Positions 1 to 7,698 of a stretch of DNA of 64,000 nucleotides are shown in pieces. How positions within the stretch are numbered: the first letter of the stretch is position 1; each line of letters begins with the position of its first letter. The notes under the pieces were generated by a model that searched no databases, was not told the origin of the DNA, and saw nothing but the letters and a program-made list of their open reading frames with translations. Source of the stretch: Acidobacteriota bacterium (GTDB lineage: Bacteria; Acidobacteriota; Holophagae; Holophagales; Holophagaceae); assembly GCA_016195985.1 (NCBI GenBank), contig JACPYP010000007.1, forward strand, positions 1 through 64,000, read 5' to 3'. The translations under genes and the position numbers were made by a program.

Positions 1-1
1 G

Positions 2-184
2 AACCCGGGCGTCAGCTGGACGGCCTCGGGCGGCACCCTGAGCGGCACCACGTCGGCGGCGGCCACGTTCCTGGGAACGGCCTCGGGGGATTTCACCCTC
101 ACCGCCCGCAGCCTGGAGGATCCGGCCAGATCCGCTTCCGTTGCCCCGTTCCCTCTGACCGGCACACCAGACCCACACAAACAA
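2..184 (+). CDS. C-terminal end of an Ig-like domain protein (partial)
   Basis: Reading from base 2 gives residues typical of a bacterial Ig-like (Big-type) surface or secreted protein: SWTASGGTLSGTT, then FTLTARSLEDPARSASV, the usual 'tryptophan-threonine ... T-A-R-S' strand pattern of these repeats. The gene starts before the window. The frame has no stop where the domain ends; it stays open through the terminator hairpin and across the whole opposite strand of the next gene to base 1543. A TGA at 156-158 is one base out of frame, so the true end is either a frameshift near there or an unusual extension. The end given here is a judgement placed at the hairpin. Confidence 0.45.
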
Positions 185-212
185 ATGGCGCCCGGAAACC
201 GGGCGCCATTTG
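182..212. terminator. Bidirectional hairpin terminator
   Basis: A perfect 14-base inverted repeat (182-195 with 199-212) has a 3-base AAA loop and a GC-rich core. It lies between the rightward Ig-like protein and the leftward TonB receptor, 14 bases past the receptor's stop. On the minus strand the stem is followed by TTTGTTTG, which suits intrinsic termination of the receptor gene. The rightward side has only a short T run. Confidence 0.7.
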
Positions 213-226
213 CAAGCGAGACAACC

Positions 227-3142
227 TTAGAACTTGAAGCCGAGGTCCAGCTGGATCTGGCGGTTGCCGACGAACTGTGCCGGGCTGGTGTTCTGGCCAA
301 ACCGGCTACGGGCAATCCAGGCGTCTGCCGAGGCGCCCGCGCTGATCGGAGTCCCGACGTTCACCCTGGTGGTATTGCCATCGGTGTTCCAAGTGGCCTT
401 CTGAATGTTATTCAGGGCATTGAAGGCCGTGAGCTTGATGAAATAGCCGAGGCGAGCCGTCGGACCAGTCTTGGGCCCGATTTTCCCATCCCACTGAGCC
501 GAGAAATCAAGATGGTTGATGTCGGCGAAGCGCGCTTGACCACGAGTGCCGTAGTACTTCGTGTAAGTGTTTCCGGTAGCATCAGGGTAGATGCTGGTGG
601 GGTCGCTGTAGTACGCGGTCCGGGTCAGGCTGTAGGGATGGCCGCTGGAATAATCCCAGTTGAAGCCAAGCGCCAAGGTGTTGGCTCCAATGGGCCGGCT
701 CCACAGGATCTGGGTCTTGATGCGGAGAGGCTCGTCATTGGCCAGCTTGCCATAGGACACCGCCGCGGAGTTGGGAGCGGCCAGAGGATAGTTGCCAATG
801 GCGGTGCCGCCTCCAGGAGAGTTGCCACCATCACCTTCGTAGTTGCCTTCGAGGGTGCTAAGAGTAGCATTGCCGCGAACATAGAGTTTACCACCATAGA
901 GCTCGGAGGACGTTTCCCAAGTGCCCTGGAGGGCCTTGTAAACGCGCATGGCATCCGACCCGGTGTTACCCCACTGGATGATGGAATAGGGCGACCCGCC
1001 GATGTTCACCGAACCGTTCATCCCGATGTAGTCTTCAAACATGCGGGTTTGATTGCGGTAGATGTACAGCAGGGTGAAGTTCGAAGCATCGCTGATCTTG
1101 TGCTTGATGCCAAAGGTGTACTCGATGGTGAGGGGCGCCTTGAAGTTGTCGCTCAACTTGGTGTTGAGCGTGGCGTCCTGCACCAGGAAGGGTGTGTTGG
1201 AATAATCGGAACGGCGGAAGCCGGTAGTCGTGGGGCTCGGGGTGACACCAGTGACATCGGGGCCAGTGTAGGCGTACTGGTAGAGCGCGGGATTGCCCAC
1301 ATAGGTGCCGGCCGTCACGATGGAGGCATTCGCCTTACCCGCGTAGGTGGCATAGGTGAGGCTGTACTGCCAGGAGCCATCGCCGATGGGATCGTAGTTG
1401 ATGCCAATGCGGGGCGTAACGTCCTGGAACGAAGGCTTGGCGTAAAGAGCGTTGCCCTGGGAGCCTTCCCATTTCTCCAGGCGCGCGCCAAGGCTGAAGT
1501 TGAGGTGGTTATCAAACGTCCAATTGTCATTCACGAAGAATGAATTGTAGGTGCTCGTGAATTTGCCGCCGGGGGCCTTGGACCAGTCTTCGATGTAGGA
1601 ATCAGCATCGAAGGTGTAGGTCGGAGCGCTGAGGTTGGTGTAGTCGACGCCTGAAGAGTCGTAGACAAAGCCAGTGGGGCTCTGCTGGTTGGAAGCGATG
1701 TTGATTTCCTTGAACTGTTCGAAGCCAATCTTGACCTGATGCTGGCCCGCGCCCGGCAGATAGAGGCTCAGAACGGCCTTGATGCTGTTGTTGTTCCGCT
1801 CTTCAGGATCAAAGCCGAAGTACATGTTGTTGAACAACAGGCCAGTCGGATCGTAGATGGGGGACTGCCAGAAGGCGGTTCCACCATTGTTGCCGGGGCT
1901 TCCGTTGGGCGTCGTCGTGATCTTCTGCTTCTTCTCCGTGTACGTGACATTCAAGTTCATGTTGCTGCTGAGAATGCCATCGTATTGCAGCGTCATCAGA
2001 CTCAGGGGATCTTTGCGATGCCTGAGACCGGCCGGATCCGCGGTGTTATTGACGAGCGGCACGCTATTGGAAGTCTTGATTTCACGGGAGGTGTAGGCCG
2101 CCAGGAAACGATGGCTGGCATTGATCTGCCAAGTGGTGTTGATTTCGTAACGCGTTTCTTCAACACCCTGGGGAACCTGGGCGCCAGTGCCGGGAAGACT
2201 GACGGCATTGTCGGTCTTGGTGCTACGGCCTGCAAAGAAGAACCAGAGGACGTCCTTCACGATGGGGCCGCCCACGGTGGCAACGTACGTCTTGTTGACC
2301 TTGTTGACGATGCCCTTGCGATAGTTCACGGCTGGAATGCCAAGGCCAGCGTTCGCCTTGATGTCCGGCAGCACGGCGTTCCAATTGTTGTTGGTGAGAA
2401 CGGCGCGAACGCTGCCCTCGAAAGTGTTGCCACCCCGCTTGGTGAGGGCGTTCACGACACCACCAGTGAAACGGCCGAACTCGGCGCTGACACCGTTGGT
2501 CAACACCTGAGTCTCATCAATGGCGTCTTCAATGAAGAGGCCAGTGTCAGTCCCAAAGTAGTTGTCGTTCACATCGGCGCCATTCACGAGGAACTTGTTC
2601 TCGTAGCTGGCGGAACCGCCGATGACGGCACGACCGCCGGCGCCTGTCGTAACGCCAGGAGCGAGCTGGGTAACGCCGGCCAGGGTGCGGCCCACAGGCA
2701 GCTTCAGAATGTCTTCTTGTGTGTAGTTTTCCGTAACGGAAACTTCGGTCTTCTCCACCTTGCCCTGAGTGCCGATCACGGTCACAACCGCCTCGGCCGC
2801 GTCGGCCTTCCGGAGAATCGCGTCGACCGACGTGCTGCCACCCAAGGGCACCACGGCGCTAAGGGAGCCCGTCTTGTACCCATCGAGGGCCACAACACCG
2901 GTGTATGCGCCAGGAGGCAGCAGAGGCGCGCGGTAGATACCTTGAGCATCCGTCACACCGGAACGGTCGCCCTGAAGTTTTTCAGAACGAAGGGTGATGC
3001 GCACTCCAGCGAGCGGTTTGCCCGAGCTGTCCTTGGCAATAACCGAAAGAGTGCCGCTGCCGGTCTGGGCCACGAGGGCGGTGCCCCCACCCAGAACCAA
3101 CAATGCCGTGAGTCGGCCTACGGTTGAAAAGCGGCGATGCAT
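227..3142 (-). CDS. Oar-like TonB-dependent outer-membrane receptor
   Basis: A 971-residue outer-membrane receptor. The signal peptide starts MHRRFSTVGRL and ends near ALVAQ. It is followed by a carboxypeptidase-regulatory-like domain (about residues 30-110: SSGKPLAGVRITLRS, DAQGIYRAPLLPPGAY), a plug domain (about 120-240: LVNGADVNDNYFG, EFGRFTGGVVNALTKRGGN) and a long beta-barrel ending in GFKF with a terminal aromatic residue. This is the Oar/cna_B-type architecture common in Acidobacteriota and Myxococcota, usually linked to uptake or adhesion; no substrate can be assigned. ATG at 3142 is chosen over the upstream ATG at 3208 because GGAGG lies six bases before it and the signal peptide starts directly there. 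It is monocistronic, with a terminator at 182-212. Confidence 0.93.
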   Translation of the reverse strand: MHRRFSTVGRLTALLVLGGGTALVAQTGSGTLSVIAKDSSGKPLAGVRITLRSEKLQGDRSGVTDAQGIYRAPLLPPGAYTGVVALDGYKTGSLSAVVPLGGSTSVDAILRKADAAEAVVTVIGTQGKVEKTEVSVTENYTQEDILKLPVGRTLAGVTQLAPGVTTGAGGRAVIGGSASYENKFLVNGADVNDNYFGTDTGLFIEDAIDETQVLTNGVSAEFGRFTGGVVNALTKRGGNTFEGSVRAVLTNNNWNAVLPDIKANAGLGIPAVNYRKGIVNKVNKTYVATVGGPIVKDVLWFFFAGRSTKTDNAVSLPGTGAQVPQGVEETRYEINTTWQINASHRFLAAYTSREIKTSNSVPLVNNTADPAGLRHRKDPLSLMTLQYDGILSSNMNLNVTYTEKKQKITTTPNGSPGNNGGTAFWQSPIYDPTGLLFNNMYFGFDPEERNNNSIKAVLSLYLPGAGQHQVKIGFEQFKEINIASNQQSPTGFVYDSSGVDYTNLSAPTYTFDADSYIEDWSKAPGGKFTSTYNSFFVNDNWTFDNHLNFSLGARLEKWEGSQGNALYAKPSFQDVTPRIGINYDPIGDGSWQYSLTYATYAGKANASIVTAGTYVGNPALYQYAYTGPDVTGVTPSPTTTGFRRSDYSNTPFLVQDATLNTKLSDNFKAPLTIEYTFGIKHKISDASNFTLLYIYRNQTRMFEDYIGMNGSVNIGGSPYSIIQWGNTGSDAMRVYKALQGTWETSSELYGGKLYVRGNATLSTLEGNYEGDGGNSPGGGTAIGNYPLAAPNSAAVSYGKLANDEPLRIKTQILWSRPIGANTLALGFNWDYSSGHPYSLTRTAYYSDPTSIYPDATGNTYTKYYGTRGQARFADINHLDFSAQWDGKIGPKTGPTARLGYFIKLTAFNALNNIQKATWNTDGNTTRVNVGTPISAGASADAWIARSRFGQNTSPAQFVGNRQIQLDLGFKF

Positions 3143-3891
3143 AGCATCCTCCAGAAAGTTCGGGACGGTTGTGGGGGGGTCCCGAGTGTGAGAACAGACG
3201 CGGTCCACATCTCAACGGCACCATTCCGTTAAGCCTCGATGTGGCGCGGGAAAGAATGAAGACAACCTAAAAAGAGCTGGGAGCTGGTCGTTAGATTACC
3301 AGAAGGGAACAGAAAAAAGGGGAATTCCCCAAAAAAACGGGAACCATCCATTCTCTTTAGGCACACATGTCGACCGCTTACCAATATAAGAATAATGATC
3401 GAACAGGATTATTTTATATTAAATTTAATACCCTTTAGAGGGGCTTATTAACGCGCGCCGTTGGAAATGAATTAACAATAATAATATAATAAACCAGTCA
3501 ATCATTCTGCGACTCCGCCTGAAACCCTGCCTGGATCCAGCGAGGACCCTCATGTCTCATTCGGTTTCGGACGGAATGGGGGGCTGATCGGATTTAAATA
3601 AGCAGAAATCATTTTATAATATAGAGCATTAATGATTATAGGCATCCCTGAACAAGGTTCCTCACGAAACCATCAGACCTAAAAAAACCACCGCGCGTTC
3701 TGACGGTGAGGAGACCCAAGTTCCAGATAAATCCAGCGGGAATTTCCATGCCCTGCGTGGTTGACCCCGGCAAACCCCTTCAAAGCAATCATGCAGCCAT
3801 AGGTGCGTGATGAGAACCCGGTAGAGATCCAATTGGGGTGGGAAAGGCGCTGCGGGCCGCCCTGGCATCGCCAGTCAGCAATTAGCCCCCC
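3143..3891. other. AT-rich intergenic region upstream of the TonB receptor
   Basis: About 750 bases without a convincing gene, markedly more AT-rich than the rest of the window, especially 3370-3500 and 3590-3650. It holds a perfect 14-base AT palindrome (3417-3430, TATTAAATTTAATA) directly followed by a near-palindrome CCCTTTAGAGGG (3431-3442). On the minus strand several TATAAT-like hexamers lie here and could serve the receptor. I could not fix a -35/-10 pair. No tRNA, known riboswitch core or small ORF with a ribosome-binding site was recognised. A 68-codon open frame on the minus strand (3662-3868) has no coding character. Confidence 0.5.
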
Positions 3892-4449
3892 TCACCTCTT
3901 CGCCACCCACAAGATATCCGCCACGCCCGCCACGGCGTTCTCGGCGCGGGCGAGAGCGAAAAACCAGTCGCTCAGGCGGTTCAGGTAGGTGAGCACGGCC
4001 GGGTCCACCGATTCTTCTCGGGTGAGCGCCACCACTTCGCGTTCGGCGCGGCGGCAAACGGTGCGGGCCAGGTGCGCGTGCGCGGAGGCCGCCGCACCGC
4101 CAGGCAGCACGAAGGCGGTCATGGGCGGCGCCATCGCTGCCAGCCGGTCGATGTCGCTCTCCATGGCCTCCAGGTCCCAGGTAGGCCGGTTCATGTGGGC
4201 CCCCAGCAGATCCTGCTTCGACGCGGGCGTCGCCAGGATGGCGCCCAGCACGAAGAGGTCGTGCTGGATCCGCTGGAGGGTCGCTTCATCGGCGCAGACG
4301 GCGGTCGCGTGAAGGCGCAGCAGGCCCATGATGCTGTTCAGCTCATCCAGGGTTCCGAAGGCCACCAGGCGCAGGTGCGATTTGCTCACCCGGTCACCTC
4401 CGAAGAGGCCAGAAGATCCGTCGTCGCCGGTGCGCGTGTAGAGTTTCAT
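3892..4449 (-). CDS. pduO: PduO-type cob(I)alamin adenosyltransferase
   Basis: 185 residues, the normal size for the PduO/MMAB family, which moves the 5'-deoxyadenosyl group of ATP to cob(I)alamin to make coenzyme B12. The N-terminal ATP-binding motif KLYTRTGDDGSSGLFGG is intact. GTLDELNS and the C-terminal RLSDWFFALARAEN helix (family pattern RLSDxxFxxARxxN) are also present. It is last in a minus-strand run after pyrE, with a 22-base gap. No other cobalamin genes are in the window, so this is probably a salvage or assimilation enzyme. Transmembrane segments are absent, consistent with a cytosolic trimer. Confidence 0.93.
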   Translation of the reverse strand: MKLYTRTGDDGSSGLFGGDRVSKSHLRLVAFGTLDELNSIMGLLRLHATAVCADEATLQRIQHDLFVLGAILATPASKQDLLGAHMNRPTWDLEAMESDIDRLAAMAPPMTAFVLPGGAAASAHAHLARTVCRRAEREVVALTREESVDPAVLTYLNRLSDWFFALARAENAVAGVADILWVAKR

Positions 4450-4471
4450 TCAGACCCCATGGATGGTGTTG

Positions 4472-5113
4472 CTAGGCCCCGCCGTGGGCGCGGCTCCAAG
4501 CCACAGTATCCGAGCGCCAGGCCTTCAGGGCAGCCAAGCCGGCCGCGTCCAGAATTCCCCGGGCCTCCGCTTCCATGGCCAGCGCCTCGAAGGAACTCAG
4601 CACTGTGAGGCCGATGCCCGCAGCGGCGAAGGCGGCATCCGCCTGGGGCAGTCCGTAGCTGAACAGCGCCAGCACCGCAGGCACCTCCGCCCCCTCCGCG
4701 CGCAGCGCATCGGCACACTTGAGGCTGGACATGCCCGTGGAAATCAGATCCTCGATGAGCACGGCCCGGTGGCCCTTGGCCAGGGGGCCTTCCACCTGGC
4801 GGCCCATGCCGTGGTTCTTGGGGGTGGGACGGACATAGGCCATGGGCAGCTTCAGGCGATCTGCCACCATGGCGGCCCAGGGCACGCCGGCTGTGGCGGC
4901 CCCCGTGATGAGGGTGGGTTGAAGGGTCGACGAGCCCGCCGTCAAGGCCGCGATGATCTGATCCCGCACTTCCGGAAGCCCCAGGAGCTGGCGATTGTCG
5001 CAGTAGATCGGGGACTTCAGCCCACTGGCCCAGGTGAAGGGGTCGGACGGCTGCAAGCGCACAGCCCCCGCCTGCAAAAGACAACCAGCAAGGTCTCGGG
5101 AGGAAAGGGTCAT
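4472..5113 (-). CDS. pyrE: Orotate phosphoribosyltransferase
   Basis: 213 residues. It catalyses orotate plus PRPP to OMP in pyrimidine synthesis. The PRPP-binding loop reads VLIEDLISTGMSS (about residues 120-132), the usual hydrophobic-E-D-x-x-S/T-T-G signature. ASGLKSPIYCDNR near residue 30 is the OPRT-specific substrate segment, and the catalytic loop YVRPTPKNHGMGRQVEG is present. It sits 94 bases after the arginase-family gene and 22 before the adenosyltransferase gene, in the same direction, so co-transcription is likely. Other pyrimidine genes are not nearby. Confidence 0.95.
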   Translation of the reverse strand: MTLSSRDLAGCLLQAGAVRLQPSDPFTWASGLKSPIYCDNRQLLGLPEVRDQIIAALTAGSSTLQPTLITGAATAGVPWAAMVADRLKLPMAYVRPTPKNHGMGRQVEGPLAKGHRAVLIEDLISTGMSSLKCADALRAEGAEVPAVLALFSYGLPQADAAFAAAGIGLTVLSSFEALAMEAEARGILDAAGLAALKAWRSDTVAWSRAHGGA

Positions 5114-5207
5114 TGCAGCTCCAAATCAGCTAGGGAATGCTTGGACAGGCCGTGCGCGTCGCCGGTGAGGAGAATCGTCGCCGTACTGAAATCTCCAGTC
5201 CTCGATT

Positions 5208-6143
5208 CTACTTGGCCCGCTGTCGCGCCTCCAGGAAGGCCGCCACCAGGAAGGCCGCGAACCGGGACGTTCGGCCATCGGGATCCAGCGGAGGCGCCAA
5301 CTCCATGAGATCGAGGCAGGCCACCGCAGGGCAGGCGCCGAAGATCTGCGCCATGGCCAATCCCGCATCGGCCGTAAGCCCCCAAGGGTTCACCGCCGAT
5401 ACACCGGGCGCGTGAGCCGCCTCAAAAGCGTCCAGATCGAAGGTGACCAGCACCCGCCGCCCCTGGCTCTGGAAGTGGCCCAGAGCCTGTTCCACCTGAT
5501 CCACGGAGGCCCAGGCCAGGCCCGGTTCCAGGAAATGCAGCTGGGCGCCTCTGGCCTCGCCGTACTGGCGGTGCCGCTGCGCGTTCACCCAGGGGACGAG
5601 GCCCACCTCCACCAGCTGGCCGCCCGGCAGACCGTGCTCCAGCATGCGGAAAAACGGATTGCCGCTGGAGGGCTCGTGGGTGGGGCGCATGTCCAGATGG
5701 GCATCCACGGCGATGACCGCCGGGGCCTCGCCAAGGGCATCGCACAATCCAAGATAGTTGCCGTAGCTGCAGTCGTGGCCGCCGCCCACCACGATGGGCA
5801 GGGCGCCCCGCCGGACGCAGGCTGAAACGGTGGTGGAAGCCGCGTCGAGAAAGGCCTGGTACGGCGCATCGGCGGGCACGTCGCCCGCATCCCAGAAACG
5901 CAGGGGGCCCAGGCAGGCCGCATCCAGGCGGAAGAAGGCCTTGCGGAAGGCCTTGGGCCCCTGGGCGGCGCCGGGCCGGCCGCCGTTGGCGACGACTCCT
6001 TGTTCGTTGCAGAGGCCCAGCAGGACCACATCGCCGGGTTGAAGCTCCTCCTCGGTTTCCAGGTCACGAATGCAAACGCCGAGCTTACCCGGCTCGGTCT
6101 CCCGACCGCAGCGGTCGCCAATGGCCAGGGCTGAATGCATCAT
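5208..6143 (-). CDS. Arginase/formimidoylglutamase-family ureohydrolase
   Basis: 311 residues with the ureohydrolase fold's binuclear manganese motifs in order: GGGHD (about residue 121), DAHLDMR (about 145) and FDLDAFEAAHAPGVSA (about 237), the last corresponding to the family D-x-D-x-x-D-P-x-x-A-P segment but with an alanine and a histidine at two usual positions. The SGNPF segment after DAHLDMR resembles formimidoylglutamases (HutG) more than arginases. HutG would release glutamate and formamide in histidine breakdown, but no other hut genes are in the window, so the substrate is left open. Two adjacent ATG codons open the gene and no strong ribosome-binding site separates them. Confidence 0.85.
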   Translation of the reverse strand: MMHSALAIGDRCGRETEPGKLGVCIRDLETEEELQPGDVVLLGLCNEQGVVANGGRPGAAQGPKAFRKAFFRLDAACLGPLRFWDAGDVPADAPYQAFLDAASTTVSACVRRGALPIVVGGGHDCSYGNYLGLCDALGEAPAVIAVDAHLDMRPTHEPSSGNPFFRMLEHGLPGGQLVEVGLVPWVNAQRHRQYGEARGAQLHFLEPGLAWASVDQVEQALGHFQSQGRRVLVTFDLDAFEAAHAPGVSAVNPWGLTADAGLAMAQIFGACPAVACLDLMELAPPLDPDGRTSRFAAFLVAAFLEARQRAK

Positions 6144-6198
6144 GGTTCCAGGCTACCCGGCCAGTCGACCACCCGCACACCTTCACCCTCATGTCGGG

Positions 6199-7545
6199 TC
6201 ATCGGTAATAATGACTGGCCGTGACGGTATCGATATGGATGAGCATGTCGTAAGCCTGAGTCAAGGGGGTCAGAACTGCGGCCTCATCGGGATCGGACGG
6301 CGACCATAGCGCTCCCACCTCGCGTTTCCAGAGCGGTCCCTTCAGCCAGGTCGGACCCGCGCCAGAGCTGTCGCTGCGGAGGTTCAGGAAGAAGATCGGA
6401 ACCTTGATCTGGTGGAAGCCGGCCTCATAGGACTTTACGGTCAACGGCAGCGCGGACCAGGGACCCAGGCCTGTGGGGCCCACAGCCGCGAGTCCCCCCT
6501 GATAGAACGAGAAGCCCAGGGCGCGGTAGTCCGTGCCCATCGCCAAGCCGAGCGCCTCGCCCATGCAGGCGGGGGACCGGGAAACATGGAAATCGTGGGC
6601 CCACACCACGGCGCGAGTGCCGGGACCTCGTTGAGCCATGCACCATTGCGTGTTCTCCATCATGGCGGAATCCCTGATTGGGAAGTTCTCCGAGGAGGGG
6701 ACGGAATACATGGACTCTTCCTGGAGCAACACCTTCACCAAGCGGAGAGTCTGCTCAAAGGCGAACGGAGAACTCCGGGCGATGAAATCGGCCCGGCGGG
6801 CGGCGAGAGCATCGTGGGCCTGCTGAAGTTGGCCGCGCATCCGAGCGCGGTCCGGTGCAGGGATCTTCGCGTAGGCGTCCATGTCCAGGGAGGCGGTCTG
6901 CGCCTTGAATTCCTTGAACCACTCGCCGAGCTGCGCCGCCAGGGGTCCATCCAGGGGTTGGACATAGGCTTGAATAGCTGGGAAGCACTGGCGCGTATCG
7001 TTCATGTCCATGCCCATGTACCAGACCTTGTCGGCGGGATCGACATGACTCTGATTCCAAGCCCGGATCCACTGAACCATCGCAACGACTTCATCCGAGA
7101 CGCAGGTAAACCGAATCTGGCCCGCGACCACCTGGCGCGCGTCTCCGGTTCCGTTCATGACGTAGTCCTGAATGGGGAGGCAGTTCGCCATGTTCGCCTC
7201 CATGATGAAGGACCGAAACCCCTTCTTCTCGACCAGGTACTGGAGCAAGCGATGCTTCATCGTCTGGAACTCATGGCTTCCGTGAGTGGCCTCCCCCAAG
7301 CCGACCAGGTGCGCAGAACCCACGGCCTCACCAAAGGCATCGAGATCACCATCAGGAACGCCGACTTCGGCGGTGGACAGGGGCCGCGCTTGATCTTTCA
7401 ACCAGGAGGCCACCTGAGGGTCCACCACCGGCGGAGGTGGCGGAAGAGGCGGCGCGGGCTGGTCATCGGTCCCCTGCCCCCCGCATCCCATCAGACCGAT
7501 GGCCGTCACCCAGACAGCCGAGAGAAAGAGGCATCGGTATCGCAA
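6199..7545 (-). CDS. Erythromycin-esterase-like lipoprotein
   Basis: About 448 residues. A signal peptide ends in the lipobox LMGCGG, a proline-rich linker (PPLPPPPP) follows, then an Ere-family domain: GLGEATHGSHEF with the catalytic-region histidine, a helical insertion, YMGMDMND and a late VVWAHDFHVSR. The family includes erythromycin esterases and succinoglycan-biosynthesis-type proteins; most environmental members have unknown substrates, so drug resistance should not be assumed. I place the start at TTG 7545 because GGGGGG precedes it and it opens directly into RYRCLFLSAVWV, the signal peptide; the upstream ATG at 7632 adds 29 residues unlike a leader. It is predicted to be anchored to a membrane and exported. 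Confidence 0.85.
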   Translation of the reverse strand: MRYRCLFLSAVWVTAIGLMGCGGQGTDDQPAPPLPPPPPVVDPQVASWLKDQARPLSTAEVGVPDGDLDAFGEAVGSAHLVGLGEATHGSHEFQTMKHRLLQYLVEKKGFRSFIMEANMANCLPIQDYVMNGTGDARQVVAGQIRFTCVSDEVVAMVQWIRAWNQSHVDPADKVWYMGMDMNDTRQCFPAIQAYVQPLDGPLAAQLGEWFKEFKAQTASLDMDAYAKIPAPDRARMRGQLQQAHDALAARRADFIARSSPFAFEQTLRLVKVLLQEESMYSVPSSENFPIRDSAMMENTQWCMAQRGPGTRAVVWAHDFHVSRSPACMGEALGLAMGTDYRALGFSFYQGGLAAVGPTGLGPWSALPLTVKSYEAGFHQIKVPIFFLNLRSDSSGAGPTWLKGPLWKREVGALWSPSDPDEAAVLTPLTQAYDMLIHIDTVTASHYYR

Positions 7546-7698
7546 CGGGCCCCCCTTTGGATGGTGAAAACCCTTCGATGGTAAAGCACCTCCCGGCCGA
7601 GGCAGGAATCGTTTCCATGGGAGCCGCCCCAAAGTGGACTCCCGTTCAGGTCAAGCGGCCTGGGCTCCTCCTGCGAAGCAGGGGGTGTGAGTTACAAA

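Noticed and set aside
3143-3891. Cobalamin riboswitch between the TonB receptor and the adenosyltransferase gene
   Set aside because: The neighbours invite it, but no B12-box-like sequence was found, and the receptor is Oar-like, not BtuB-like.
6199-7545. Macrolide resistance gene
   Set aside because: The domain is Ere-like, but exported lipoprotein members are diverse and no resistance context is present.
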